NCBI GenBank assembly: GCA_052061695.1
Contig: JBPZEY010000011.1
Direction: 5' to 3' (one strand)
Length of the DNA: 64,000 nt
Origin: Alkalicoccus luteus
GTDB lineage: Bacteria > Bacillota > Bacilli > Bacillales > Salisediminibacteriaceae
Of the stretch, positions 8,477 through 16,603 are shown one piece after another. The translations under genes and the position numbers were made by a program. Under the pieces are notes generated by a model, which had not been told where the DNA came from, did no database searches, and saw only the letters and a program-made list of their open reading frames with translations. Numbering within the stretch: the first letter of the stretch is position 1; the number at the start of each line of letters is the position of its first letter.

Positions 8477-8510
8477 AAAAGCGCAGAGGCCTGAGCCTCT
8501 GCGCTTTATT
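8477..8510. terminator. Bidirectional terminator between yfkAB and the TPR gene
   Basis: Stem AAAGCGCAGAGGC, loop ctga, stem GCCTCTGCGCTTT, with flanking A and T residues. It lies between the convergent yfkAB and TPR-protein genes and directly abuts repeat copy A. Confidence 0.88.
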
Positions 8511-8520
8511 AAATGCTGAA

Positions 8521-10704
8521 TCAGCTGTACGCCTGCCGGTCCTGGCCGATAAGGCGCTCACACTGGCGGTGTCTCATGCTGAATATTTTAAGCGGGTCGT
8601 AAAAGTATTCCGGGTGCTCATGAAGCCGCTGTAATTCTGTCCGCGTTTCAGCAAGCGCTGTTTCATACTCTTCCATTACCTGCTCAATATGAAGAATGAC
8701 ATCAGTAAAGGCTGAATCGACATCCGCACGGATCGCTTTTTCAAATAGATCAAATTCAAAGAACAGCTTATAGGAAAGTGACTCCGCTGTATCCTGAAAA
8801 TCATCATTCTCCAGAAGACGCTTGTACTGCTGAAGTAAAAATGACTTGCTCTGCTGCATCTCTCCAAAAAATTTGCCGACATTACGCAGCATGATTTGCT
8901 TCGGCTCCAGTCTGCCCATAATGTTCTCTTCTGGAAGCTCCGTCCGGTTAATCATGCGCGTTAAGTCTCGGCGCCAGTCTTCCAGCAGAGCAAAATCCAG
9001 CTGAAGCTGCATTTTTTCTTCGCCGATCATACTGTTTAAGCTTTCATTGTTTTCATCCAGATACAGCTGGGATTCCTGGAGCTCTTGTTCTGTATTTTTC
9101 AGCCATCCTTGAAGCGAACGGCGGAAAATTGGGAAAAGCTCGTCGTCAACGAAGGCGCGCAGACGAGTATTCATCGCCGCATTCAAATCTTCGTGAAGAT
9201 TTTTAACCGGCTTTTCCTCATCTTCAAGCACATCTTCACTCGCTTTAATTAAAGAAGGCACATTGGACTCAAACTGCTCCTTTTGCATCTGCTTCATTTT
9301 CTGATAGGTGCCGACAATGCTCTGCTGCTTTTCAGAAAGTGTGTCTGTCAGCGTATTGCGAAGCCCTTTAAATCGGCTGAGCATTTCTTCATAAAACTGA
9401 ATGTCCTGCTCAAGAGAATTTTCGACTGACCGCTGCTGAGCTTCGAGCCGGTCAAGCAGTCGTTTTGCAGCTCGAGCAAGCTCAGCTGCCGTCCGCTCAG
9501 CGCGATCAGAATCTGTGCGGATTGCCTCCAGCCACTTTACACGGTCAAATGTTAACCCGTCCCGCTGGTCCATCATCGTACTTAAGCCCGGAATAGCAGC
9601 CAGGTCTTCACGGAGCGGCTCCGTCGTTCCTGAAGGATCAAGCTCCTCAGCTTCCACCCAGGAAGCCATTGATTCCAGTAACCGGAGCATTTCTTCAACG
9701 GCAAGCGATGCATGCTCTGTTTCTTCATCCAATGGACTTGTGAGCACGGATTCTTTTTCAGGATAAATCTCTTCCCATGCCGCTTGAGCTGCTACAGCAA
9801 GAACCGCATTCTGTCCGTCCGACAGCATTTCCCAATGCCGGAGAAGCTCCGGCATAACCGGTTCCATCTCTGACTCCATGAACACCCCATTTGTCAGATC
9901 GAGGTAGACATCATGGTGCAGTGCTGCCATCTGCTCCCAGTCAGGTCTTCGAGTCAATTCAATGGATGCAAAGATCCCGTTCATCGCTGCCACCCAGTAA
10001 ATAAACTGATCCGTGCCGCGGTAAACTGTCGTAAGTGCTCCCATAAAGTCCTGGAACAGCCGGTGGTCTTTCTCTGCCAGGTCTTTAGCCGGAAGATCAA
10101 AATACTCCGGAGAAAAAGACGCTGTGTAACCGGATGTTATGTACCCGTGCAGATGACGATACCAGCTTAAATCATTCGTTCTGGCCCCCTCTTTAACGGC
10201 AAGGTCCACTGCTTTGTTCCAATCTTTATAATCCTCGTAGATGGTTCTTGCAAGATCAGATACACCTGGATAATCCGGATCGATATCAAGAGCAAGCTCT
10301 AAGTATTCATATACTTTCGCCTGATCTTTTTCTTCTGCGTAAATGGAGAGAAGTTGTAAAGCCGTTTCGCTTCTAAGCACACTGTCTTCTGTTTTTACAG
10401 AAAGATACTTGCTTTTCGCTTCTTCCATCCACCCGGAATCGTAGTGCGCATCACCAATGTTTTTCACTGCCCAACCGTGCAGCTCTCCTTGAACTTGCTC
10501 CCATTTAAATACTGCAGCCTCTAAATCCTGATGGTGATAGTAGACCTCTCCCTGTGCAAATCGAATATCGTCTTCTTCGCCTTCTCCTATCTTTAACGAG
10601 TCTGCCAGGAGATTCCCCAGCCGGCTGACCGGAAACTGATGATATTCTTCACCTGCAACTTGTTTATAATACGTTTTTTGAACAAGTGCCTCTGCCTGCG
10701 TCAT
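8521..10704 (-). CDS. TPR and coiled-coil protein of unknown function
   Basis: A 727-residue cytoplasmic-looking protein without a signal peptide or membrane segment. Residues about 45-170 are TPR-like helical pairs (AQGEVYYHHQDLEAAVFKWEQV, ALDIDPDYPGVSDLARTIYEDY). From about 390 onward it becomes long charged helices rich in Glu, Gln and Leu, probably coiled coil (RLLDRLEAQQRSVENSLEQDIQFYEEML). No catalytic motif is visible. The gene follows a MATE exporter by 110 bp and ends just before a bidirectional terminator. It is likely a scaffold or chaperone-type factor, but no function can be assigned. Confidence 0.72.
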   Translation of the reverse strand: MTQAEALVQKTYYKQVAGEEYHQFPVSRLGNLLADSLKIGEGEEDDIRFAQGEVYYHHQDLEAAVFKWEQVQGELHGWAVKNIGDAHYDSGWMEEAKSKYLSVKTEDSVLRSETALQLLSIYAEEKDQAKVYEYLELALDIDPDYPGVSDLARTIYEDYKDWNKAVDLAVKEGARTNDLSWYRHLHGYITSGYTASFSPEYFDLPAKDLAEKDHRLFQDFMGALTTVYRGTDQFIYWVAAMNGIFASIELTRRPDWEQMAALHHDVYLDLTNGVFMESEMEPVMPELLRHWEMLSDGQNAVLAVAAQAAWEEIYPEKESVLTSPLDEETEHASLAVEEMLRLLESMASWVEAEELDPSGTTEPLREDLAAIPGLSTMMDQRDGLTFDRVKWLEAIRTDSDRAERTAAELARAAKRLLDRLEAQQRSVENSLEQDIQFYEEMLSRFKGLRNTLTDTLSEKQQSIVGTYQKMKQMQKEQFESNVPSLIKASEDVLEDEEKPVKNLHEDLNAAMNTRLRAFVDDELFPIFRRSLQGWLKNTEQELQESQLYLDENNESLNSMIGEEKMQLQLDFALLEDWRRDLTRMINRTELPEENIMGRLEPKQIMLRNVGKFFGEMQQSKSFLLQQYKRLLENDDFQDTAESLSYKLFFEFDLFEKAIRADVDSAFTDVILHIEQVMEEYETALAETRTELQRLHEHPEYFYDPLKIFSMRHRQCERLIGQDRQAYS

Positions 10705-10814
10705 ATTATGATCCCTCCACGATGCCTGTTTGCCTGATGTTCCGGCTTATCCCGAAAGCATAGGTCTTTCATTGATATATTCGATGATAAAGACGTTTTT
10801 CCTGCGGGTCTGTT

Positions 10815-12164
10815 TCATTTTTTCGAGTCTTCCATAATATTTATGCTTCTCCAACCGCCGAAGCGGTAATAAGCAGCAGCAATCAAGGCACTCAAGACTA
10901 AGGAAGCGCCCATGCCAATGCCGATGCCGGCTTCACCAAACATCGAAGCTGCGAGATAGGTCAGTGGAAACCGGAGAATCCAAAATGAAATAACATTCAA
11001 AATAAATACCTGCATCATTCCCCCGGCAGCACGGACAACACCGTTTAGGACGAAGTTAATCCCAAGAAACGGGTAGAAAAACGCAACTGTCTGGACATAC
11101 ATCGTGCCGAATGCCACGGTTTCCGGATCTTGCACGAACAACCCGACCGCCCATTCTGCACTGAAAAAAACAGCTGCGCTTAGACTGACGGAAACGATCG
11201 CGATCAGCGTCAGTCCGCTTCTCGTTATATCTCCAACACGGCCCCACTTATCAGCGCCGATATTTTGACCTGCCATGCTGTTGATCGCAGATCCTAACGT
11301 CAGTGCTGGAATCATAATGAGACTGTCTAACCGCTGAGCAGCTCCGAAGCCTGCCGTGACTTCATCACCGAAGCTCGTAACAACCGTCATGATTGCCAGC
11401 ACACCGCCAGAAATAACCATCATGGAAAGACCGGATGGAAGGCCGAGCTTAAATATCCTTCTTGCTTGCTCAGCAGCGGGCAGTGACGGCAAGGAAAATG
11501 GAACCCCTCCCTTTGTAACTGAATAAATAAGCCCATACAAAAAGGCAGTTCCCTGCGACAGAATCGTAGCATAAGCAGCTCCGGCGATCCCTAAATCCAA
11601 TACAGCGATAAAAATGGGGTCCAATACTGCATTCAGTATCACGGCCAACAGGACGAACCTTACCGGGGTTTTACTATCTCCAAGCGCTCTCAGCACGGTC
11701 GCAATAAAGTTATAGCCAAAAAGAAATAAAATTCCAACAAAGTTTATGCGAAGATAAAGCGCAGCAAGCGGCAGCGTCTCTGCCGGAGTACCCATTGCAT
11801 TCAAGATCCATTCAGCTGATACAAAGCCAATGACCCCGAGAATAAGAGCGAGGGACCCGAGAATCACCACAAACGCATTCAACGCCTTCTTTAATCCATC
11901 ATCGTTCCCGGCACCTTTATACTGGGAGAGTACCGTCAATGCAGACGTATTAATTCCGATGATGAACGATAAAATCGTAAAAATGACAACGCCTGATACA
12001 GCAGTCGCTGCCAATGCACTTGGGCCGAGCAGATTTCCTACCCATAATGAATCAATCACTTGATACGAAGTCTGCAGGATATTCGTTAAAAAGATCGGCG
12101 AAGAGAACAGAATCATTTTTTTCATGATGCTGCCTTTCGTGAAGTCGTACTGCTTTCCCGCCAT
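10815..12164 (-). CDS. MATE family efflux transporter
   Basis: A polytopic membrane protein of 449 residues with about 12 hydrophobic helices in two related halves, typical of MATE sodium- or proton-coupled drug exporters. The N-terminal motif IFLTNILQTSYQVIDSLWVGNLLG and the mid-protein GGVLAIMTVVTSFGDEVTAGF repeat fit the DinF/NorM-like MATE group. The substrate is unknown. The ATG at 12164 has GGAGGA upstream. It lies downstream of osmC, with a terminator between them, so it probably has its own promoter. A second MATE gene is at 31820-33184. Confidence 0.9.
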   Translation of the reverse strand: MAGKQYDFTKGSIMKKMILFSSPIFLTNILQTSYQVIDSLWVGNLLGPSALAATAVSGVVIFTILSFIIGINTSALTVLSQYKGAGNDDGLKKALNAFVVILGSLALILGVIGFVSAEWILNAMGTPAETLPLAALYLRINFVGILFLFGYNFIATVLRALGDSKTPVRFVLLAVILNAVLDPIFIAVLDLGIAGAAYATILSQGTAFLYGLIYSVTKGGVPFSLPSLPAAEQARRIFKLGLPSGLSMMVISGGVLAIMTVVTSFGDEVTAGFGAAQRLDSLIMIPALTLGSAINSMAGQNIGADKWGRVGDITRSGLTLIAIVSVSLSAAVFFSAEWAVGLFVQDPETVAFGTMYVQTVAFFYPFLGINFVLNGVVRAAGGMMQVFILNVISFWILRFPLTYLAASMFGEAGIGIGMGASLVLSALIAAAYYRFGGWRSINIMEDSKK

Positions 12165-12194
12165 GATGGTCTCCTCCTGCCTTCTGCGTGCGAC

Positions 12195-12236
12195 TAAAAA
12201 AGCTGACTTTCACCGGTCTTGCCGGTAAAAGCAGCC
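12195..12236 (-). terminator. Terminator downstream of the OsmC gene
   Basis: On the minus strand GCTGCTTTTACCGG, loop caaga, CCGGTGAAAGTCAGC, then TTTTTT. It is an imperfect but long stem 8 bp past the OsmC stop. Confidence 0.75.
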
Positions 12237-12243
12237 TACTTGT

Positions 12244-12627
12244 CTATTCCGTGATTTCGAATGTTTCTGTCAGATCGACAGCCCCTTCAACAGTGCGTGC
12301 CATCGGACAGTTTTTTGCGGCAAGTGAGACCGCTTTTTCGACCTTTTTCTCTGCAAGGCCGCTTCCTTTTATCACGTAGTGAAGAGCAATTGCTGAAATA
12401 CGGTTTGCAGCTTCTTCATCTCTCGTCACATCAGCGGTAACCGTCAGTGAATCAACCTGCATCCGCTGTTTTTCCATTACCTGCCTCAAAACCGAAGCAC
12501 TGCACACAGCAATGGATGAAACCATCAGCTGAAAAGGGCGGAAGCCATGTGCTTCTTTTCCGCTGATTTTCAATGTGCCGAATTCAAATTCGGTTTCAAA
12601 ATACTCGCCTTGCCACGTAAAATCCAT
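12244..12627 (-). CDS. OsmC family protein
   Basis: OsmC/Ohr-fold protein of 127 residues, a thiol-dependent peroxidase-like family. The two conserved cysteines are in SIAVCSASVLRQV and LAAKNCPMARTV. The ATG at 12627 is preferred because GGAGGG lies eight bases upstream; 19 further codons are open upstream without a ribosome binding site. The family splits into OsmC (osmotically induced), Ohr (organic hydroperoxide) and YhfA-like proteins; this one looks closest to the YhfA/OsmC side. It is divergent from the MFS gene. Confidence 0.85.
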   Translation of the reverse strand: MDFTWQGEYFETEFEFGTLKISGKEAHGFRPFQLMVSSIAVCSASVLRQVMEKQRMQVDSLTVTADVTRDEEAANRISAIALHYVIKGSGLAEKKVEKAVSLAAKNCPMARTVEGAVDLTETFEITE

Positions 12628-12761
12628 TGTATCCCTCCTGTTATCTGCCCTTCCTATTTTACCTTTCTCCCCCTGCTTCGTCACGTAAAAGCTTCTTGCA
12701 TATCTGCATAAGAAGTCTAAAATAGGTGAAGGATATTAACTACTCGAAGCAGGTGATGCGT

Positions 12762-13958
12762 ATGGCTAACAAACCCGGCTTCCGTTACTGGGTGCTGATC
12801 GGCATGGTGCTGATCGCCGGATTTTCGCAGGGTATGCTGCTGCCCGTGCTTGCAGTGCTGCTCGAAAATGCTGGCACGTCCTCTGCTGCCAATGGTCTTA
12901 ATGCAGCAGCTCTTTATATCGGAATTATTTTGGTTTCCCCTTTTATCGAACAGCCTGTTCGAAAATACGGTTATAAGCCGGTTATCCTGGTCGGGCTGGT
13001 GCTTGTTACCATCTCTGTCCTGCTGATTCCCTTATGGCAGGCATTCTGGTTCTGGTTTGTTCTGCGGATGATCGTAGGGATTGCCGATAACTTGATCCAC
13101 TTTTCAACGCAAGTGTGGATCAGTACGACAGCTGATCCTGCCAAACGAGGCAGACAGCTGGCTTTATATGGCTTGTCTTTCGGACTCGGTTTTGGCCTTG
13201 GGCCGATGACAGTTCGGCTTTTAGATGTCAATCTTTATCTTCCGTTCGTCATTTCTGCCCTGCTCAGCCTCGTTGCACTTTGCTTTATGCTGTATTTAAA
13301 AAATGAATATCCTTCAGGAAATGTGGAAACTGCATCAAAGCTCGGTACCGTCGGCAGGTATAAAAAAGTGATAAAACTCGCATGGTTTGCGCTGCTCCCC
13401 GGCTTTTGCTACGGCTATCTGGAGGCCTCGATCCACGGGAACTACCCTGTCTACGCCATGCGGATGGGCATCGACTTGGAGCTGACGACTATGTTTCTGC
13501 TTCCGGGGTTCGTTTTCGGAAGCCTCGTAACCCAGTTCCCGTTAGGGATGCTGAGTGACCGGATTGGGCGCAGCCGCGTTTTGCTTGGACTCATGACCAC
13601 CGGAGCAGTTAGTTTCTTTCTAATGCCGTTAATCGAACAATCCTCCGTACTGCTTTTCAGCGGATTTGTTTTAACCGGCATGCTGCTCGGCTCTTTATTT
13701 TCACTCGGGATTACGTATTTAGCAGACTTGGTTCCGGCTGATCTGCTGCCTACGGGTAACGTGATGACAGCGGTGCTGTTCGGATTCGGCAGCATGACCG
13801 GTCCGGTGATCGGCGGGTTCTTGATTGATACGGTCGGGTCCGGTGCCATCTATTTGTCCATTGGCGGCATGCTGACGCTTGCTGCAATGGCAGGTGTCGT
13901 TTTCGAATACCGAAAATCCTCCGGCCGGCTTCACCAAACAAACAAGCAGACAGCCTGA
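12762..13958 (+). CDS. MFS transporter (possibly YfkF-like)
   Basis: A 398-residue major facilitator with 12 predicted helices. The MFS loop motif is seen as PLGMLSDRIGRSRVLLG (loop 8-9), and a weaker version RKYGYKPVI lies in loop 2-3. The ATG at 12762 has AGGTGA six bases upstream; an in-frame GTG at 12726 and ATG at 12756 are alternatives. The substrate is unknown. In B. subtilis an MFS carrier, yfkF, lies near yfkAB, and this could be its counterpart. A shared bidirectional terminator follows. Confidence 0.85.
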   Translation: MANKPGFRYWVLIGMVLIAGFSQGMLLPVLAVLLENAGTSSAANGLNAAALYIGIILVSPFIEQPVRKYGYKPVILVGLVLVTISVLLIPLWQAFWFWFVLRMIVGIADNLIHFSTQVWISTTADPAKRGRQLALYGLSFGLGFGLGPMTVRLLDVNLYLPFVISALLSLVALCFMLYLKNEYPSGNVETASKLGTVGRYKKVIKLAWFALLPGFCYGYLEASIHGNYPVYAMRMGIDLELTTMFLLPGFVFGSLVTQFPLGMLSDRIGRSRVLLGLMTTGAVSFFLMPLIEQSSVLLFSGFVLTGMLLGSLFSLGITYLADLVPADLLPTGNVMTAVLFGFGSMTGPVIGGFLIDTVGSGAIYLSIGGMLTLAAMAGVVFEYRKSSGRLHQTNKQTA

Positions 13959-13975
13959 TCTTTTTTCAAAGTAAT

Positions 13976-14008
13976 AGAGCTGCCGCCGGATGATCCGGCG
14001 ACAGCTCT
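13976..14008. terminator. Bidirectional terminator between the MFS and aeRF1-like genes
   Basis: Stem AGAGCTGCCGCCGGAT / ATCCGGCGACAGCTCT with almost no loop, between two convergent genes, with short T-rich flanks on both strands. Confidence 0.82.
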
Positions 14009-14030
14009 TATTGCCATTCAACACGTATTT

Positions 14031-14825
14031 TTAATCAAACACTTCTGCTAATACATGCTTCGTTTCTTTTTTATTCAAGTTCTTCTCCACATAGCCTGCC
14101 GGCTCTGTCTGAAGAACTTCACCAAACGTGCGGGCCATGTCAGCTTCACCGACTACGTAAATTTCCTGCCAGCCGTGGTCTTTTTTAATTTTCTCCACTT
14201 TTTGAGCCATGTCTTTATAAAAACGGTATTTATTTTCCTCGAATCGCTGCTTGAACTTATCCACATGGCTCGCACCGGAAGCGGTTCGATCCTGCGAAGC
14301 GAGACCTTCTTTAAACGTCCACTCCTCCTTGCCGGAATCAAACTCATAGCTCCACTCGTCGTGGACTTCCCCGAGCGAGGTATCAATAACACGTACTTCA
14401 TCATTATTCGGCATGACAACGCCAGCCCGCGGATAACTGCTTTGCAGGCTTTCAAGCTGGTCCAGCACTGGTGTTTCTTCCCAATGGAAAGAGGTTTCAA
14501 CCGGCACTTGCAAATAATTGACTGACCAAAGATCTTCATGGTCGGATGCGAAGATAATGACACTCTTCAGTAAATTCGGCTGATTGCCATGGATTTCTTC
14601 TTCCACTTTTTTACGAAGCTTTTTATATGCTTTTTTCTCCTCTTGATCATCCGAGGCTTCGATATATTCATCAATTCGTTTCATACCGTTCTTGAGGCGG
14701 ATCTTCCATTCCCCTTTTTGCTGGTCAGGATCAGACGGATCGGTGTTCAAGTAAACAGACAGAACACATTTACCGTCCGGACACTGTATTTTTTGGAGTG
14801 ATTTCAGTTCGTTTGTTAATGCCAT
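14031..14825 (-). CDS. VLRF1/baeRF-like (aeRF1-type) release-factor family protein
   Basis: A 264-residue acidic protein with the layout of bacterial aeRF1-related proteins. An N-terminal strand-rich part opens with CVLSVYLNTDPSDPDQQKGEW. The middle has VVMPNNDEVRVIDTSLGEV, and a C-terminal RNase H-like part has HGWQEIYVVGEADMARTFGEVL. The family is related to archaeal/eukaryotic RF1 domains 2-3 and is suspected to act in ribosome rescue or stress, but this is unproven. RBS AGGAGG lies ahead of the ATG at 14825. It is monocistronic here. Confidence 0.72.
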   Translation of the reverse strand: MALTNELKSLQKIQCPDGKCVLSVYLNTDPSDPDQQKGEWKIRLKNGMKRIDEYIEASDDQEEKKAYKKLRKKVEEEIHGNQPNLLKSVIIFASDHEDLWSVNYLQVPVETSFHWEETPVLDQLESLQSSYPRAGVVMPNNDEVRVIDTSLGEVHDEWSYEFDSGKEEWTFKEGLASQDRTASGASHVDKFKQRFEENKYRFYKDMAQKVEKIKKDHGWQEIYVVGEADMARTFGEVLQTEPAGYVEKNLNKKETKHVLAEVFD

Positions 14826-15303
14826 AGTCGATCAAACCTCCTAATAATATGTGTATTTTTTCTGTTGCCTGTTTCACAGGCATTAAAACATCTTTTTATT
14901 GTACTTCTCTAAAGCATCGAACAGAAAAGACGAAACGCTTCCTCAGTAGCAGGTTTTTTATTTACCGCCTTACCATGTAGAATTGCTATCCCCTTATGTA
15001 ACTGGAAAAAGAGGCTGGGACAAAACCAGCATTAAAAGAAGCCCTTACCATTTTTGGTGAGGGCTTTCTGTATGAGGGGGTTGATCCTTCCAATGCCAAT
15101 CGCTTGCCGCGGGCAAGGCTTCAGCTAACCGCCGCAAAAACAGCGGCGGTGGATCTTCAACCCTTGCTTTTTCCGCAGGCGTCTCTTGTCTTTTCACGAT
15201 CAACCCATGATCAAGACCGTACGGTCTTAATTTCCCGATAAAAAAAGGATACCTTCAGGTTAAGTTAGAACGACCAAGTCATAACAAAACCGGAGGTATC
15301 CGT

Positions 15304-15905
15304 ATGTTTAAAGAGTATAACATGGATCAGCTTGTACTGCTGATACATTTATCCTTTCCATGATCGAAACAGTTATTCGAAAACCGATCCGGAAGAGGAT
15401 TCGTTCCTCTGTCCTAACGGACAAAAAGTCCCCTTCCGTTATAGGTCCCGCCGAAAGGATCGATCAGGATTTGAGCGGACATTCAAGGTCTACGAATGTG
15501 AAGACTGTACGAGTTGTCCTTTCCGCGTCGATTGTTCCAGGGCGAAGGAAGGGACGAACCGAAAGGTTTATTACAATGAAGGATGGGAAACGCAACAAGC
15601 ACCTATCCGCCAACTGCTTTCGGAAGAGAAAACTGGAGCTTTCTATGGTCGGCGCAAAACCGACTTGGAAGCCGTTTTTGGATTTCTGAAGGCGAATTTG
15701 CGTTTCACCAGGATGTCGGTGAGAGGCAAAGCCAAGATAAAACAAGAACTGGGATTCGCCTTCATGGCCGTGAACAAGAGAAAGTTCACGGCCATGAGAC
15801 AGATTCGTTCTTGCTTCTCCCAAATAAAACGCTTTCGACGACCCGCCTGGGTCATCGAAAGCGTTTTTTACGTGCTGGAGAAGTATTTTGTCCCAGCCTC
15901 TTTTT
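15304..15905 (+). pseudogene. Transposase remnant, IS1182 family
   Basis: GGAGG precedes an ATG at 15304 opening MFKEYNMDQLVL, the typical start of IS1182-family transposases. The frame stops after about 19 codons. A second frame, from about 15368 on, encodes the C-terminal part: CPNGQKVPFRYRSRRKD, the cysteine cluster YECEDCTSCPFRVDC, then RRKTDLEAVFGFLKANLRF and FAFMAVNKRKF. The central part with most of the DDE catalytic core is deleted, and the two pieces are joined out of frame. It cannot make an active transposase. Confidence 0.9.
15826..15868. terminator. Hairpin terminator near the IS right end
   Basis: Stem AAAACGCTTTCGA..GACCC / GGGTC..TCGAAAGCGTTTT with a four-base loop and a T run. 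It overlaps the end of the broken transposase frame and lies 18 bp inside the right inverted repeat. Confidence 0.8.
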
Positions 15906-15906
15906 A

Positions 15907-16335
15907 TTACAATTTATTTGGCCCTTCACCATGTTCAGGAACGTGCTCAAGTTCAACGTCTCCCTGATCGATTCGTTTCGGCTCCTCTTTAACTTCTTCA
16001 AGAAGGTCTTTCCACTCTGTATTAACTCCTTGAAGCACTCGGGATACTTCATCAAAATGGGACTTCATCTTTTTAGAAGCCTCCATGAGCTGCTTGACAT
16101 CATCAGAAGCGTGATCCACTACGCGGGAAAGTTCTTCTCCCGAAGCCTTTAAATGCTGAACTACTTCTTCACGATTATCCCGCACCAATGCAATAAGGTT
16201 TTTCACCTGCACGCTGGAAGCAGAAGCCGCTCGTGTAACACCTTTTCTGGCTTTTGGACTTGAAGCTACGGCTGCAGCCGCTGCCAAAAGGCCTGCAATC
16301 GAGCCGGCTGTCACCCATTTAGAATTTTTGCTCAT
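15907..16335 (-). CDS. YtxH-like small membrane-anchored protein
   Basis: A 142-residue protein with a single N-terminal hydrophobic segment (WVTAGSIAGLLAAAAAVASS), then helical, charged sequence (VRDNREEVVQHLKASGEELSRVV) and an acidic C-terminus. This is the shape of YtxH-type or general-stress small membrane proteins; no enzymatic motif is seen. The ATG at 16335 is chosen because GGAGGG lies eight bases upstream; an in-frame TTG two codons earlier is less likely. The IS remnant ends 1 bp after the stop, so any native terminator has been displaced. Confidence 0.7.
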   Translation of the reverse strand: MSKNSKWVTAGSIAGLLAAAAAVASSPKARKGVTRAASASSVQVKNLIALVRDNREEVVQHLKASGEELSRVVDHASDDVKQLMEASKKMKSHFDEVSRVLQGVNTEWKDLLEEVKEEPKRIDQGDVELEHVPEHGEGPNKL

Positions 16336-16603
16336 ACACAAATCCCTCCGATCCTATCGTTAGTCACTCTGATTACCATTCTATAACAAATAGTGCTGGG
16401 AACCAACTGTCTGTTGCGAATTGTATTTCTCTGCGATAATTATGTTTAATTCCCTCCGCGAGTCTTTTGAAACCTGAACAGTCAACGATAGACCCTGATT
16501 TCATTAAATTCGTTTCTTTTTGTTGCGTCATCGCTTCGTAACTGGTATTGTCATTCCTTGTGCACGAAAAGTATGTGTTCCGTATTTATGAAGGAGAATA
16601 AAC

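Larger units (their letters stand above)
15006..15905 (+). mobile_element. IS1182-like insertion sequence, internally deleted remnant
   Basis: A 900-bp element bounded by perfect 20-bp inverted repeats: AAAAA plus GAGGCTGGGACAAAA at 15006-15025, and the reverse complement at 15886-15905. The left subterminal region carries hairpins, including CTTGCC/GGCAAG at 15103-15117 and CCGCCGC/GCGGCGG at 15129-15149. It holds a broken transposase. Full-length relatives are about 1.6-1.9 kb, so roughly half is missing. The right end abuts the stop codon of the gene at 15907. Confidence 0.88.
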
